Assembly: GCF_051622035.1 (NCBI RefSeq)
Contig: NC_135359.1
Span: forward strand, 17,359,501 to 17,423,500
Length of the DNA: 64,000 nucleotides
Reading direction: 5' to 3'
Source: Arctopsyche grandis
Taxonomy: Eukaryota > Arthropoda > Insecta > Trichoptera > Hydropsychidae
The translations under genes and the position numbers were made by a program. The notes beneath the pieces were generated by a model. That model ran no database searches, was not told where the DNA came from, and worked only from the letters and a program-made list of their open reading frames with translations. Shown piece by piece: positions 10,001 to 30,960 of the stretch (its first letter is position 1; each line of letters begins with the position of its first letter).

Positions 10001-10226
10001 AATGACAATATATATATTCAACAACAATACGAATAACACACTCCAACCTATACTTTGGTGTCGTGACCACACTTTGACAGTTCCCATCTATAAAGTTATG
10101 ATATAAACCACTGCAATAACAGCCAAGTCCATAAGTTAGCTTAAAATTGTTTAAATCGGTTTTAATAGCGAGTACTTTATACACATGCACGCACGCACGT
10201 ATTAGACAATTATTATATTCGAAACG

Positions 10227-10390
10227 ATGGTCCGGTGATTATTCCGCAAAAAGCGATCTCGCATACGTCACTAAAATTTTGATCGCGGAACATCTGGCAC
10301 TCAAAAACTATTGTACTAAAGAGAACTCGAGTGCCAGATGTTCAGTGATCGAGATTTTAGTGACTTTTTGCGGAATAATCCGTTTACCAT
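10227..10390. mobile_element. Hairpin MITE (ATTCCGCAAAAAG family)
   Basis: The left arm GGTGATTATTCCGCAAAAAG...CATCTGGCACTC is repeated in inverse on the right as GAGTGCCAGATGTTC...CTTTTTGCGGAATAATC. The arms are about 70 bp around a loop of about 25 bp, and the right arm lacks a 13-bp block present in the left. Related copies lie at 11715-12175 and 12467-12642. It sits about 230 bp upstream of the RPAP1 start codon and may touch its promoter. Confidence 0.75.
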
Positions 10391-10479
10391 AAAAACTAGT
10401 GGCTTGTGTACACATACTTGTGCACTCGGTAAAATATTGCAATTCGGATCAACGGAAGCCGCTATTTGATGGGCTGACA

Positions 10480-11160
10480 TAAACAAAAGAATAAATTAAA
10501 TATGATATAACACTATTTACGTCTTCCTCACCGTCCCTTCAGTTGGCAGAAATGCCAAAGGATAGGTTGGCATCCTGCTACCCCCACTCCACAGACGTAG
10601 CTCCCGGGTGTGCAAGCACAGAAGTGCTCTCTTCTAATCCGACTTTATTTGGAGACAGTTGAGCTCATAGCTCCTGTCCGAGCCAAAAACCCTCATGGCC
10701 GTTGGCTGTCCTCTTACGGCTTCGGCTTTTGTTTTCTCTTTTTTACTCTGACCATCTGTCAGTCGTTCTAGATTCTCCCGTGGGTCCGGCGCGGACCGCC
10801 AGATGCAGCGTCCCTCGTAAAAGCCGGCCTCGAACTAAGGCAGGCCTACTCAATCCACAGCCTCCGCCATAAAGGGGCACAGGCGCCGAGAAACTCCCCG
10901 GCGCGCCATCTACTCATCAATAAAAACGAGATCATAACCGTTACTCTTTTGTATAATTCCCCCACCCCGCACCGTTCCAGAGCAAGCTGATCGAGACGAC
11001 GACACATCCACAGCCACTGGTCACCCATACATATACACACATTACAGCTGCTGCAGCTAACGTTCAGCTCCTGTCCCAGACGCCTTTCTTGTCATCAGAC
11101 CTTCAAGAGACACAGTTGTGTGTCTCCCTGCATTCCGGGAGCCGAGCGGTCCACGTGCGG
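10480..11160. repeat. GC-richer block, probably an interspersed repeat fragment
   Basis: The base composition is clearly richer in G and C than the flanks, with phrases such as CCACTCCACAGACGTAGCTC and a pyrimidine run near 10730. No long open frame, inverted ends or flanking duplication was found. It could be a non-LTR element's untranslated region or unique sequence; I do not recognise it. Confidence 0.3.
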
Positions 11161-11489
11161 CTGAGCCTAGTAGTAGCTGTACAGTTCCTGGAGCTGCCGT
11201 CTCTTCATACGCCGCTGTTTACGAAATAGCCAGAAGCCGTCTACGCAGAGGAAGCACCTGGTGATCGAGTCTCTAGCTTTTTTCTTGTCAGCTTGTATAG
11301 CTGGTTGCGATTCGACGAGGAGTATAGAATTAGGAGAACTCCTACGACAGATAACGACACATTCCAGGTCAGTCCACGGTTTCGCCTTAGAATGTGTTTC
11401 TGGAGGACACCTGTACGCCACCTGCGCGTCCCAATGGGGTTTTTATTTCCGCGCGTGAAGGTGTTCGTCACCAGTGGCCGTCTCTGCAA

Positions 11490-11671
11490 GGAAAGTCGAA
11501 AGATGGAAAAAATGAAAATCAATTCGTCGTTAGCATAGGTCCGGGTTAGAGATTTGAAGGATCTTTACCATGTGCCAGGGTTACATTATGATGAAAGAGA
11601 TAGATAACCTCGACCTACGTTAATGACGAGTCGACGAATCGATTTTAATTTATTCCATCTTTCGACTTTCC
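11490..11671. mobile_element. Foldback element, about 45-bp inverted arms
   Basis: GGAAAGTCGAAAGATGGAA at the left is matched by TTCCATCTTTCGACTTTCC at the right, and the pairing continues inwards through AAAATCAATTCGTCG against CGACGAATCGATTTT. About 90 bp of unique spacer lies between. It is a non-coding foldback element. Confidence 0.7.
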
Positions 11672-11755
11672 ATCAAGTCACTTTATTTGCAGTGACCCAG
11701 ACCCGTTAGTCACATACGAGTTTTTGGGTGCCAGATGTTTCGTGATCGAGATTTA

Positions 11756-12122
11756 GGCCTGTCACAAACACAGCCACTTGTGTTCACCACTGGTGGCCGA
11801 GCGCAGCCGCCGGTGGCGGCCACTTTTCGCTTCAGAGTGTAGTGTTTTTGTGTAGTTGAAATATGGACTCCGACACGGAAGCACTCTTTGCGCTGTTGAC
11901 AATACGAAGACGTCGCATTGTCAACAGCGCGAACCGTCGAACAACAGTCGAAGACCGTTGAGGGGCGAGTGGCGACCACTCGCCGCGAGAGCCGGCCACC
12001 GCCCTAGCGTGTGGCGAGTGGCTGTGTTTGCGCGCATCCCATACAAACTCTATGAGAAATGCATTCCGCAGCTTGTGGCTGCCACCGGTGGCGGTAGCGA
12101 GTGGCCGTGTGTGCGACAGGCC
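11756..12122. mobile_element. Harbinger-like non-autonomous element, 367 bp, TTA duplication
   Basis: The ends are GGCCTGTC and GACAGGCC, extending to longer imperfect inverted repeats (CACAAACACAGCCACTTG on the left against a GAGTGGCCGTGTGTG version on the right). TTA lies immediately outside both ends (11753-11755 and 12123-12125), the usual PIF/Harbinger target. The interior has several GAGTGGC/GCCACTC blocks and a short reading frame at 11863-11961. Confidence 0.75.
11863..11961 (+). pseudogene. 32-codon open frame inside the Harbinger-like element
   Basis: ATG to TGA gives MDSDTEALFALLTIRRRRIV and 12 more residues. An acidic start followed by an arginine run resembles the first residues of some Harbinger transposases, but no catalytic part follows in the remaining 160 bp. 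It is best read as the stub of a transposase gene kept in a deletion derivative. The family link is an inference from a short sequence. Confidence 0.35.
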
Positions 12123-12466
12123 TTAAGTGACGTGCGCGAGATCGCTTTTTGCGGAATAATCACCGAACCATTGATGTATAATACACTAGATCCGCCCTCA
12201 CGTGTTATACTGGTCTCCCTTTTGGCGCATACAAAATACATGGCGCATGCACAGTTTCTCTTAGTAGGTAGGTAGGTACCGCTGCGTCGTAGGGAAAAAA
12301 ACCATTTTTTTCCCAACTTCCCCAGTAGTTAAACCCCCCTCACCCCTCAGTTAGTGAAGACAAGATCTCCGACCAAAATCACACGTCAGGGCCCATCTAT
12401 GTGCATTATAAATCAATGCACGGAACCGTATTTTTATGGTAATTGGACTATTCGTCATATTGGGGT

Positions 12467-12642
12467 GGTCACAAAGACAATTTTTGCCATGAAAATCGCG
12501 AATACACAATATTTGGCACTCAAGTTCTCGTTACTATGATAGTTATCGTTAGTATGATGGACTTTTCGGCTGCCAGATGTTCCGTTATAGAGATTTTAGT
12601 GACTTTGTGACGAGTAATTTGTGACCAGTAATCACCGAACCG
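12467..12642. mobile_element. Third, diverged ATTCCGCAAAAAG-family hairpin MITE
   Basis: The left arm contains TTTGGCACTCAAGTTCTCG and the right arm CTGCCAGATGTTCCG, GAGATTTTAGTGAC and TAATCACCGAACC in the same order as the other two copies. The arms are more worn than at 10227. It lies about 350 bp upstream of the hep start codon. Confidence 0.55.
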
Positions 12643-12659
12643 TATTTTTATATAACGTA

Positions 12660-12991
12660 TAATGGAAATTGTCGGTGGCGAACAGGAGCGTTGTGTACGA
12701 GAATGCGCACACTGACAGTGTCAGTGTTGGTGTCGATGGCAGTGTGTGCGTGCAATCTGAGCGCAGAGTGCGGAGCGCGGTTCGTCGCGAAGGTTCGATC
12801 GGTGGCTGCTAGCGCCAGTGGCTGGAGGCTAGTGGCTGGAGGCTAGTGGCTGGTGGCCAGAGGCTAGCGGATAGCGGCTGGCTAGTGGCTGGTGGACTGG
12901 TGGACGGAAAGGTGTCTGCCCACTCGTCGCTCGTCGCCCGTCACTCGTCACTCGTCACTCGTAGCTCGTCGCTCGTCGCTCGTCGCTCGTC
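12660..12991 (+). promoter_or_regulatory. hep 5' leader/promoter region with two minisatellites
   Basis: A GC- and CpG-rich stretch directly upstream of the hep ATG. It contains repeated GGCTAGTGGCTGG units (about 12820-12900) and repeated CTCGTCGCTCGTCG/CTCGTCACTCGTCA units (about 12925-12990). An in-frame TAG at 12962-12964 closes the upstream frame. No TATA box was seen. The transcription start cannot be placed by eye. Confidence 0.5.
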
Positions 12992-22988
<9,997 letters not shown>

Positions 22989-23105
22989 TTAAATATTGTA
23001 TAGAATAATTTCTTGATTCCAGTATGTTAAGATTGTACAACGAACGGAACCACATATAATGCTATGATTTATATTGTAATGAATGTATATTTTGTTATGA
23101 ATCAT

Positions 23106-23111
23106 AATAAA
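23106..23111 (+). terminator. First hep polyadenylation signal
   Basis: AATAAA 118 bp after the hep stop codon. Others follow at 23286, 23455 and 24899; which is used cannot be told from sequence. Confidence 0.5.
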
Positions 23112-26100
23112 GTCACATTGTACAATCATATTAAGACACATGAATTGTCTAGTAAGTGATATTAAAAGAACTTAATTTGTATGTATTATAATTATATATT
23201 GTGAGGCATTGTAAACAAATTTTCGAAGAAAATTATTTATGTGATTCGCGTTTGATTTTCAAATAAGAATTTGTTAATTTATCACAATAAATTGTCATTT
23301 TGTATAGTTTGCTATGTTCATGTCTTGTATCTATGGGTTGACAACGATAATATTAATTAGGTTATCGGTAGTTGGTAAATAATTATTCAGGTCATTCCTT
23401 AGGTTCAAAATATGCGTTATGTAATTATGCATTATGTTTATACATATTAGTTATAATAAACACAACCGAAGTATAGATTTATATATTTTTTGCAATACAT
23501 ATTTTATTTGACGCGTATGTAGTATGTACATATTATGAGAATACTAAATATCCAAAACACCGAATGCAAGGAGACTACTAACTTAATTGTAGGGACATAT
23601 GATTGCTATTTATGAATATTTTCCTGCGTGTTTTAATCTTTTTGTGCTTGATGTTCACATCGATTCATATTTATTATTGATCTTGGTACCAAACAGCTAC
23701 ATAGTATGTTCTTCGTCTCTAATTTCGATTTTTATTTGAATTTATTGTGATCTTATCAACATTCGGTAACCCTAGTCATATGTAAGAAATCAGAAGTGAT
23801 TTGTAATTATAATTTTTTCCTTCATTTAAGAAAGCTGTGTAGATGCACAGCTTCGAACCAAAAATTTGATTTTGGGCACATTTTCTCCATTGACACATAA
23901 TCATCTACCTCACAGAAAATTAATATTTGATTGGATTTAAAATATCAATCATAGATATTTTACAATGAATGGTGTAAGTTTCACTTTTTGTACTTAATTG
24001 AAAATGATATTGATTGTTCAATTGACGTTTAAATGAATTTTTACCGCGATTTTAGTATTATTTTCTCTACACATAATGTATTACGTATGTTGCAGAATTG
24101 CTTCTTATTTATTTTTATTAATCATTAATAATTCAATATACATAGACTCCCAGTTAACTAGGTTAGATCTGAGTGAACCGCAGATCTGTCTTAATTACAT
24201 GCACTTGTGCAATTTTAATTAATTTGATAAATTTATTCGTTAAGAAAATGTATATTTAAAAATATATAAATTTCTCAGTCGAACAGTTGGATATAAAACA
24301 GCATTAAATTTTAAATTAATTTCATTATTTTTTTGTATAATCTGATGTATAATTTAATCAATTTAACATACCTATCGCATAATGAACTAATAACTACATA
24401 ATTAATTTTCGTACAAAACTATTACCTTTATTTATACATTAGTTATCATTTCATTGCATATTTTATGTTGTTGATTCAAACTCTCTAGAAAAACAGACTT
24501 TAACTCGTCAGTGTTAATTATATTTTTATTTATTTAATCTCTCGATTTGTATTTCAATAATAATCAAATTGGAAAGGGTCATTCAAATTTATTTTGTACA
24601 TGTTTTTAATACTTTTCTCATTATAAAATTCCAAATTGATGAAATATTACAGAATTATTTTTTATAATGTGATGAATTTATTTAATATTTTCTATGAAAT
24701 ATTCACTATTTTTGTTATAGAATAAGAATGCGACGATGTTGCTTGTAACGAGAGGAAATTTTGTATTTTTAGAGAATTGCAGACTGCTTGTGTTCCATTC
24801 TATTCCATCCGGAATAAAACTGGTGACAATAATATAGCTTAAATTTGCTTAATATACATATAGGATTAACATTTCTTATCGTAACGTGGAAAATATGCAA
24901 TAAAGTCACCAGGGCCTAGCTTCGTTTTCATTTTATTTAAATTGAATGTGTTTTTTTATAATTTACATGTACGTTTTTGCTCAATGTAATGATACCACAA
25001 GAATGATATTAGAGGTTGTTATAACACGAGTCAAGTCAGATTTCGACAAATGTAGAACAATTTGTAAGACAATGTTGATATTGTTTTCATCCAAATTGTA
25101 AACTTAAAAATGTGATATGTTTGGGAGTGTATTAGTGCATAGAATATATATTATTTATATGGGACTTAAGCTTCAAAGAGGCTCTATACGCCTTTTTTTT
25201 TAATCATTTCTATACATAATATTAGTTTTCGATTCATTTGTTGTTTCTCATATTAATAACAACAAAACTTGTCATGTGCTAATATCATCAATCAGAACAT
25301 ATTTTTGAGGTTACTGTGCATAATTTATATTTATTTCCACTAGTCTATTAAACCAATTGTTCGAGGAACATATTTAAGAATATGTTAATAATCGTATTTA
25401 ATATTTCTTTAGTGAAACAGAATGTTAAGACTTTTTTTCGATCAACAAAGACATTTTGTTTTTTTTTTTTGTGAAAGTTTTATTTTTCAATTGTTTTTAG
25501 CTACAGAATATTTTATTTATACTACTTTTAAGTTTAACAATATACATATATACATATATATATCATTTTATTCATTGTAAAATCGTATTAAATATTGGTT
25601 TTACTTTAATTTTTTATTGTTTCTTCATTTTATTTTTTCCTTTTCCTATTTTTTTTAATTAATACACGGGGTACATAATTTTAATTTTAATATGGGAGAT
25701 TGTACATTGTTTTACACACCATCACAACTTACGACGATCATTTTGGTACACGCTAAAGTTAACTTTCATCACATTAGATTTTCCAAATCGAGTTATGATA
25801 GCATTTTGTATTATAAAAGTTTACATCTAATTAAAATTGTGTCTAAGATGAATGATCGGTAGGTTACGTTGAATTTTTCAAGACTGAATATGATTAATTA
25901 CGATTGCACAAAATATACATAGATACTAAATCAATGTAACCAATATTGAAATGTGACATTGATTACATTTTATTCAGCTAAGGTAGATAATACATTTTGA
26001 CTTATCTGGCATTTTCTTGTCAGTTCGTTGATAAACATAATAAGTGACCTGGAATACCGTTATTTGATTTGTTACCGTTTCTATTATTGTAAAAGAATTC

Positions 26101-26541
26101 CTTCTGCACATAAAGAATATTTTTAAGCTATTTAAATGTTCGTTCATCGGTTGATTGATACATATTTATCAAAATAATTGCACTTGTTGACTATTCATAA
26201 TTATTGTATTGATTGGATGACGATAATAATTGAGAGATTAAAGTTAGTGTAAATCTCAGAATGTAATTTGTAACGTGTACAGAGCTGAAAATATATTTTA
26301 TTACCAGTCATATTATACTTATAAATTACATTAGAATAAATCAAACACCAAATTCGATAATCATAAATAAGGCTTGATTCTAAAATCTTATTGAAACAGT
26401 GTTGTCTTATTCTTGTTATATAATATACGGCATTTTTGAACGTTTGCTTGAATTTAAATTTTGTTCATAGAAGTTTGTCACCCCATTCCTAAGCTATGAA
26501 ATAAATTGAATGAAACAAATATTTGTTTTAATTGAAAATCC

Positions 26542-26547
26542 TTTATT
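26542..26547 (-). terminator. mRpL27 polyadenylation signal
   Basis: TTTATT on the plus strand is AATAAA in the gene direction, about 38 nt after the mRpL27 stop codon. Confidence 0.6.
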
Positions 26548-26584
26548 ATACAACATAAATCTATTTACGTCTACATTGAAAATC

Positions 26585-27279
26585 TTATATTTGATCGATC
26601 ATTTTGAATTGTGTATGCTGTGGATCTGGTATGACGTGGAAGTACTTTTTGTACACAATTGAGCCTTCACGTCCAGCGTAAGATCGTTTCATCCAGTTGT
26701 GTTCCATATTAGGTTTTACTGTTTCGCAAGTTATCAAGACCTTTCCGGGTATAATTGCGAATAATGTTTTGTTACTTCCGATACCAACCTGAAATAAATG
26801 CATTCTTGAATAGGTTTAAATTTAGCAAAGTATGTATCACAGACAAATGATGAATATATAATTACATTAAGTCCTGGGTGAAAACGCAGAGTGTATTGTG
26901 TGGCTAGCAATTTTCCTTGTCGGACAAATTGTCCTTCAGTCACTTTCCAACCACGGTGCTTAGGCCTGACTTTACAATTGGTATTTTTGGTACTTGTGCC
27001 TGATTTCTTACTGGCAAATCTAACGAAATCTGAATGAAAATCATAATAAGAATGTAATTATATCATGTTTAATTGTTATGAATATGAATTAAAAACGTCT
27101 ACGCTTTAATACTTTTACGTAAAAAAGTATTTTAGAGGTTAGGTATTGCCATTCAAAATTTTATCATTCAATGAAAAATGGCGAAGTTCAGATTTGATTT
27201 TTATAATAAAATAGTTACCTGTAAATGGAAGGCGAGGTAATTTATGAAAACATTCAGCAAAAGATGATAAAAGAGACAT
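26585..27279 (-). CDS. mRpL27: Mitochondrial ribosomal protein bL27m
   Basis: A component of the large mitoribosomal subunit near the peptidyl-transferase centre. Three exons on the minus strand: 27279-27219, 27029-26866 and 26788-26585. GT-AG borders join in frame to 142 residues, close to the usual length. The N-terminus MSLLSSFAECFHKLPRL is short, basic and hydroxylated, fitting a mitochondrial targeting sequence. Then come FVRFASKKSGTSTKN and RPKHRGWKV, the bL27 region that reaches the catalytic centre. The family signature follows: GQFVRQGKLLATQ, RFHPGLNVGIGSNKTLFA, and the metazoan mitochondrial tail AGREGSIVYKKYFHVIP. The gene is convergent with hep. No defects seen. Confidence 0.95.
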
Positions 27280-27896
27280 CTTGTGTGATCACACAGGAGC
27301 GGAAAAATTTGACAGCTGATTTACTGACCGTAAGTCTTTATATTTTGACCATAACCATTATCGAATTAATTTGGGAGAAATAGTTTTTAATATGCAAATA
27401 GCCTATACGGATGGCTAAATAGAACACAAATATAATACATTAATGTTTCTTATATGAATACATTAAAAACAGAAATACTGCAGTCGTCAGTCATGATACT
27501 AATGGAAATTCTGATTTAAATTGAAAACTTAATAGCTCTGAAAACTTTTGATGATTTATTATTTTAAATCAACTGGCCAACGACTATCACATGGCCAACG
27601 TTTGCAGTATTTCACCCACGTGTTGGGGTAAAAGTAAATAATATCGTAGAAAAAGTTTGTATGTATGAAAAGTTATATGTAGTAAATATGTAGGTAAATG
27701 AGAATATCGTATGCTGACAATTAAGCCACTCATTTATTATTAATTAAGACATTTAGTTTCAGACTTCAAGTGGCGAATTACTTTATATCAGGTTGTTAAT
27801 TATGGTTTCTTCCTTGCGTGAAACATTTTCAAAATTTAATTTGATAGTTGTAAGATTATGAAAAAAAATCAAATTCGATAAAGATTGAAAAAAAAT
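27280..27896. other. mRpL27 upstream region
   Basis: About 600 bp of AT-rich sequence between the mRpL27 start codon and the inverted-repeat composite. It should contain the mRpL27 promoter; no clear core element is seen. Confidence 0.4.
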
Positions 27897-28118
27897 TGGG
27901 TGCTACTTTAGTATGCGGTTTACCTTCACATATCTACTTTAGTATGCGATGTACCTTCACTTTTTTACTTTAATATGCGGTCTCACTGTCTCTGTTCTCG
28001 CGTGTGACACTGAGACTGAATAATACCGACCATAACAACCTAATCTTAAATGAATAGGGCCAAACTTAACCTAACCTATCCTGACCCGTAAATAAATAGG
28101 TATTGGCTGCTAAGACAT

Positions 28119-28280
28119 TGTGGCGGCTCGCTTATACGACATGGTCGAGTTTGGTTGCCTTCCTGCGAGTGGGGACCAACCCGGCTGGGTTCGGACAGCT
28201 GCTACTCACTCTGTCTTCAGCTGTCATATAATAAACACGTGCATTAACATGCCAGTCGTCTCATTCGTTCATCCTCCATA
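28119..28280 (+). repeat. 5' LTR of the non-autonomous element
   Basis: 162 bp, closely matching 29054-29215. AATAAA near 28231 and CACGTGCATT just after it mark the likely R region. Confidence 0.85.
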
Positions 28281-29053
28281 CTGGTGACCCCCGACATCGA
28301 GCCACGCAGCCTCGATCAATTTCAACATGCCGCTCATCCCTGCCTCGCCGAGTCAGGCGGGAGAAGCTACCCGCCGCGCCCCCATCGCCATCAACACGCG
28401 TCGCGGCCCGCGGGTGACAATAAACGAGCAGACACGGCTACCTACCTACCTACCTACCTACCGACGTCCAGCCACAACGTCGACGACAGGTGCTTTTAAA
28501 AAATGGGGGAGCGAATGAGACGACGATCTTGACAGCTGGATGTGGAGTCATGCGCGATCCACTACACATAGAACGGTCATCCAGCACCACAAGATTCATC
28601 ACACACCACCTCAGCACCATCATCATCATCATCATCATCAAGGCCCCGTCCGTCCCCACGAGCGTCGTCACGCCGAGACGGGCGGTAGCGCTACAACACC
28701 TCCACGAGCCACAACGACTCACAGTCCAGCTCGGAGTATCATCAACCACATCGATGCCCCTGCCGCCCCCGCCGCCCCACCAACCGACATCAGCCTCGGA
28801 AGAGCGGCGCCGCCGCAGCATCGCATCGCGCGACCATCGGACCACCCACCGTCCTGCTCGCGACGTCACCGCCCTCGAATCTACCGACCATTCAGGGCGG
28901 TACACCTATGTACACAGCGGATGACCCACGTCAACATAATTTTTTTCTCCCCACTCAATAATTTTTTTGCTTTTTGTGTAACAATAACTTTTTTTCTTTT
29001 GTAAAATTTGTTTCTTTGTAATTTTGGTATCGCTGATGCTGGGGGGGGAGTGA

Positions 29054-29215
29054 TGTGGCGGCTCGCTTATACGACATGGTCGAGTTTGGTTGCCTTCCTG
29101 CGAGTGGGGACCAACCCGGCTGGGTTCGGACAGCTGCTACTCACTCTGTCTTCAGCTGTCATATAATAAACACGTGCATTAACATGCCAGTCGTCTCATT
29201 CGTTCATCCTCCATA
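29054..29215 (+). repeat. 3' LTR of the non-autonomous element
   Basis: 162 bp, nearly identical to the 5' LTR, which suggests recent insertion. It is followed directly by the ACAT duplication. Confidence 0.85.
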
Positions 29216-29219
29216 ACAT

Positions 29220-30960
29220 CTTTTTTTTAAAGTTTTATTTCATCAATATTTACAACAAAAAAAAAAATTCGGGTGTGACCAACCCATGACTTAATCTATG
29301 TATTTGAGGAATATAAGAAGGTTACAAAACAAAATTAGATATTGAACTAATAACTATGAAAGCGATACAAATTGAGCGCAAATATATGCAAATCCTTGCA
29401 CAAGACAAAAGTTCTACTTCTGGTTGTCGGATTTTGTTCAAATTTTTTTTGTTATTTTAAATCAGTATAATTATTATACAAATTAAATATCAAGAGGATA
29501 AAAATAATTTAAAAGGTCAAAATAAAATAATGAAAAATTGTTTTAAAAAAAAATACTACTTCCGGTTTACAAATTCTGACCAAAACGTTACCAAATCTAA
29601 GTTAGTACATAAAGAATACAAATATAAATTTTCAGCTTAATACATTCAGGGGTATGGACAGGATCCAGGCGACAACATTTTTGACCTTTCTAAGAGGAGA
29701 AAATCCCACTTCCGGTTCATTAAATTTGGTGATTTTATTTTTTATTTTTATTTATAATCACTATCTTTATTATACACAATAAATATCAAGACGCTTAAAA
29801 TAATTTAAAAGGTCAAAATAAAATAATGAAAAAATAATTAAATATTGTTTTAAAAAAAAATACTACTTCCGGCTTACGAATTCTAACCAAAACATTACTA
29901 AATCTAAGTTAGTACATAAAGAATACAAATATAATTTTTCAGCTTAATACGTTCAGGGGTGTGGACAGGATCCAGGCGACAACATTTTTGACCTTTCTAA
30001 GAGGAGAAAAACCCACTTCCGGTTCATTAAATTTGGTGATTTTATTTTTTATTTTTACTTAAAATCACTATCTTTATTATACACAATAAATATCAAGACG
30101 CTTAAAATAATTTAAAAGGTCAAAATAAAATAATGAAAAATTGTTTTAAAAAAAAATACTACTTCCGGCTTACGAATTCTAACCAAAACGTTACTAAATC
30201 TAAGTTAGTACATAAAGAATACAAATATAATTTTTCAGCTTAATACGTTCAGGGGTGTGGACAGGATCCAGGCGACAACATTTTTGATCTTTCTAAGAGG
30301 AGAAAAACCCACTTCCGGTTTATTAAATTTAGTGATTTTTTTTTATTTTCATCACATTAATACAAAAATTATACTTTATTTTTTCGTGAAGATCACACAT
30401 GTTTAAGGGGTCGAAAAAAATAGTGGATGATAAATCGAACAAGAGTAAACTGCCACTTCCGGTTGAGGTATGCTTACCAAATTTTATCCATAACTTTTTA
30501 TTACGCTTAAACTTTTAGATATAAAATTTCAGTTCAATAAACTAAAAGGTTTCTGAGAAAAACATAAAAAGCCTCGATTCTCTAGAGTAAAACTACTACT
30601 TCCGGTTCAGATAAAAATATTTAAAAAATATAAGGTTATAGACATTATTATTTTTATTACATGTAAAAAAATTTTAATCCGATTCAGTCAGCGGTTTGGG
30701 AGATAATTGAATTCAAAAACTTAAAAAAAGAGGACACCTATAAGGGGAGGTACCATTTCCGGTCAACTTAAAAATTTGAAAAAAATTTTCGTCATGTCTA
30801 TAAGAATTTTAGTACCCGATACCAAGTTTTGGTTCGATAGGACTAACGGTGTTCAAAAAATCCCCAAAACACACAGACACACAGACACACACACACACAA
30901 AAACACACACACACAGACACACACACACACACACACACACAGACACACACATTTTTTCTA
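29220..30960 (+). repeat. ACTTCCGG-marked dispersed repeat with internal tandem units
   Basis: ACTTCCGG or a one-base variant recurs about ten times, roughly every 130-150 bp, in the same orientation. A unit of about 300 bp is present nearly three times, starting with AAAAGGTCAAAATAAAATAA at about 29510, 29810 and 30115. Each unit contains GTTAGTACATAAAGAATAC, GGACAGGATCCAGGCGACAA and CTTTCTAAGAGGAG. The block ends in a CA-rich microsatellite. A second, diverged copy of the family is at 62331-62955. No coding frame was found. Confidence 0.75.
30865..30952. repeat. (CA)n / (CACAGA)n microsatellite
   Basis: A run of ACACAC units broken by CAGA and AAAA. It is followed by a non-simple segment (GATCATGAAAACGTGATCAG) that looks like the 3' end of the repeat family. 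Confidence 0.9.

Larger units (their letters stand above)
11715..12175. mobile_element. Second ATTCCGCAAAAAG-family MITE, split by a Harbinger-like insertion
   Basis: The left part has GTGCCAGATGTTTCGTGATC and GAGATTT. The right part resumes AGTGACGTGCGCGAGATCGC then TTTTTGCGGAATAATCACCG. Removing 11756-12122 and one copy of its TTA duplication restores the order GAGATTTTAGTGAC seen in the 10227-10390 copy. Confidence 0.7.
22989..26584. other. hep 3' UTR and intergenic region before mRpL27
   Basis: 3.6 kb of very AT-rich sequence between the convergent hep and mRpL27 stop codons. Polyadenylation signals in the hep direction lie at 23106, 23286, 23455 and 24899, so 3' UTRs of about 0.1 to 1.9 kb are possible. 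No open frame, transposon ends or RNA gene was recognised. Confidence 0.5.
28119..29215 (+). mobile_element. Complete 1.1-kb non-autonomous LTR retroelement
   Basis: Two nearly identical 162-bp LTRs (28119-28280 and 29054-29215) begin TGTGGCGG and end CTCCATA, flanked by ACAT on both sides (28115-28118 and 29216-29219). One base after the 5' LTR is TGGTGACCCCCGAC, a candidate tRNA primer-binding site (TGG pairs with a CCA end). A purine run GGGGGGGGAG precedes the 3' LTR. The 773-bp interior is GC-richer, with CCTA and ATC repeats. Its three overlapping frames of 60-155 codons show no gag, protease or reverse transcriptase motif. It therefore needs a helper, as TRIM-type elements do. The element sits in the left arm of the 27897-31347 composite. 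Confidence 0.85.

Noticed and set aside
11167-11522. Overlapping minus-strand frames of 84-93 codons
   Set aside because: Neither resembles a known protein and they run into a foldback element at 11490.
28038-28090. Telomeric repeat because of TAACCTAACC
   Set aside because: Only two or three imperfect units, and the same segment recurs as part of a mobile-element arm at 31081 and 54196.
28284-29004. Overlapping frames of 71-155 codons in the LTR element as a possible gag
   Set aside because: No zinc knuckle, protease or capsid-like pattern; CCTA and ATC repeats and GC-rich composition keep several frames open on both strands.
29220-30345. CRISPR-like array from regularly spaced repeats
   Set aside because: The units are about 300 bp, diverged and without unique spacers, in an insect genome.
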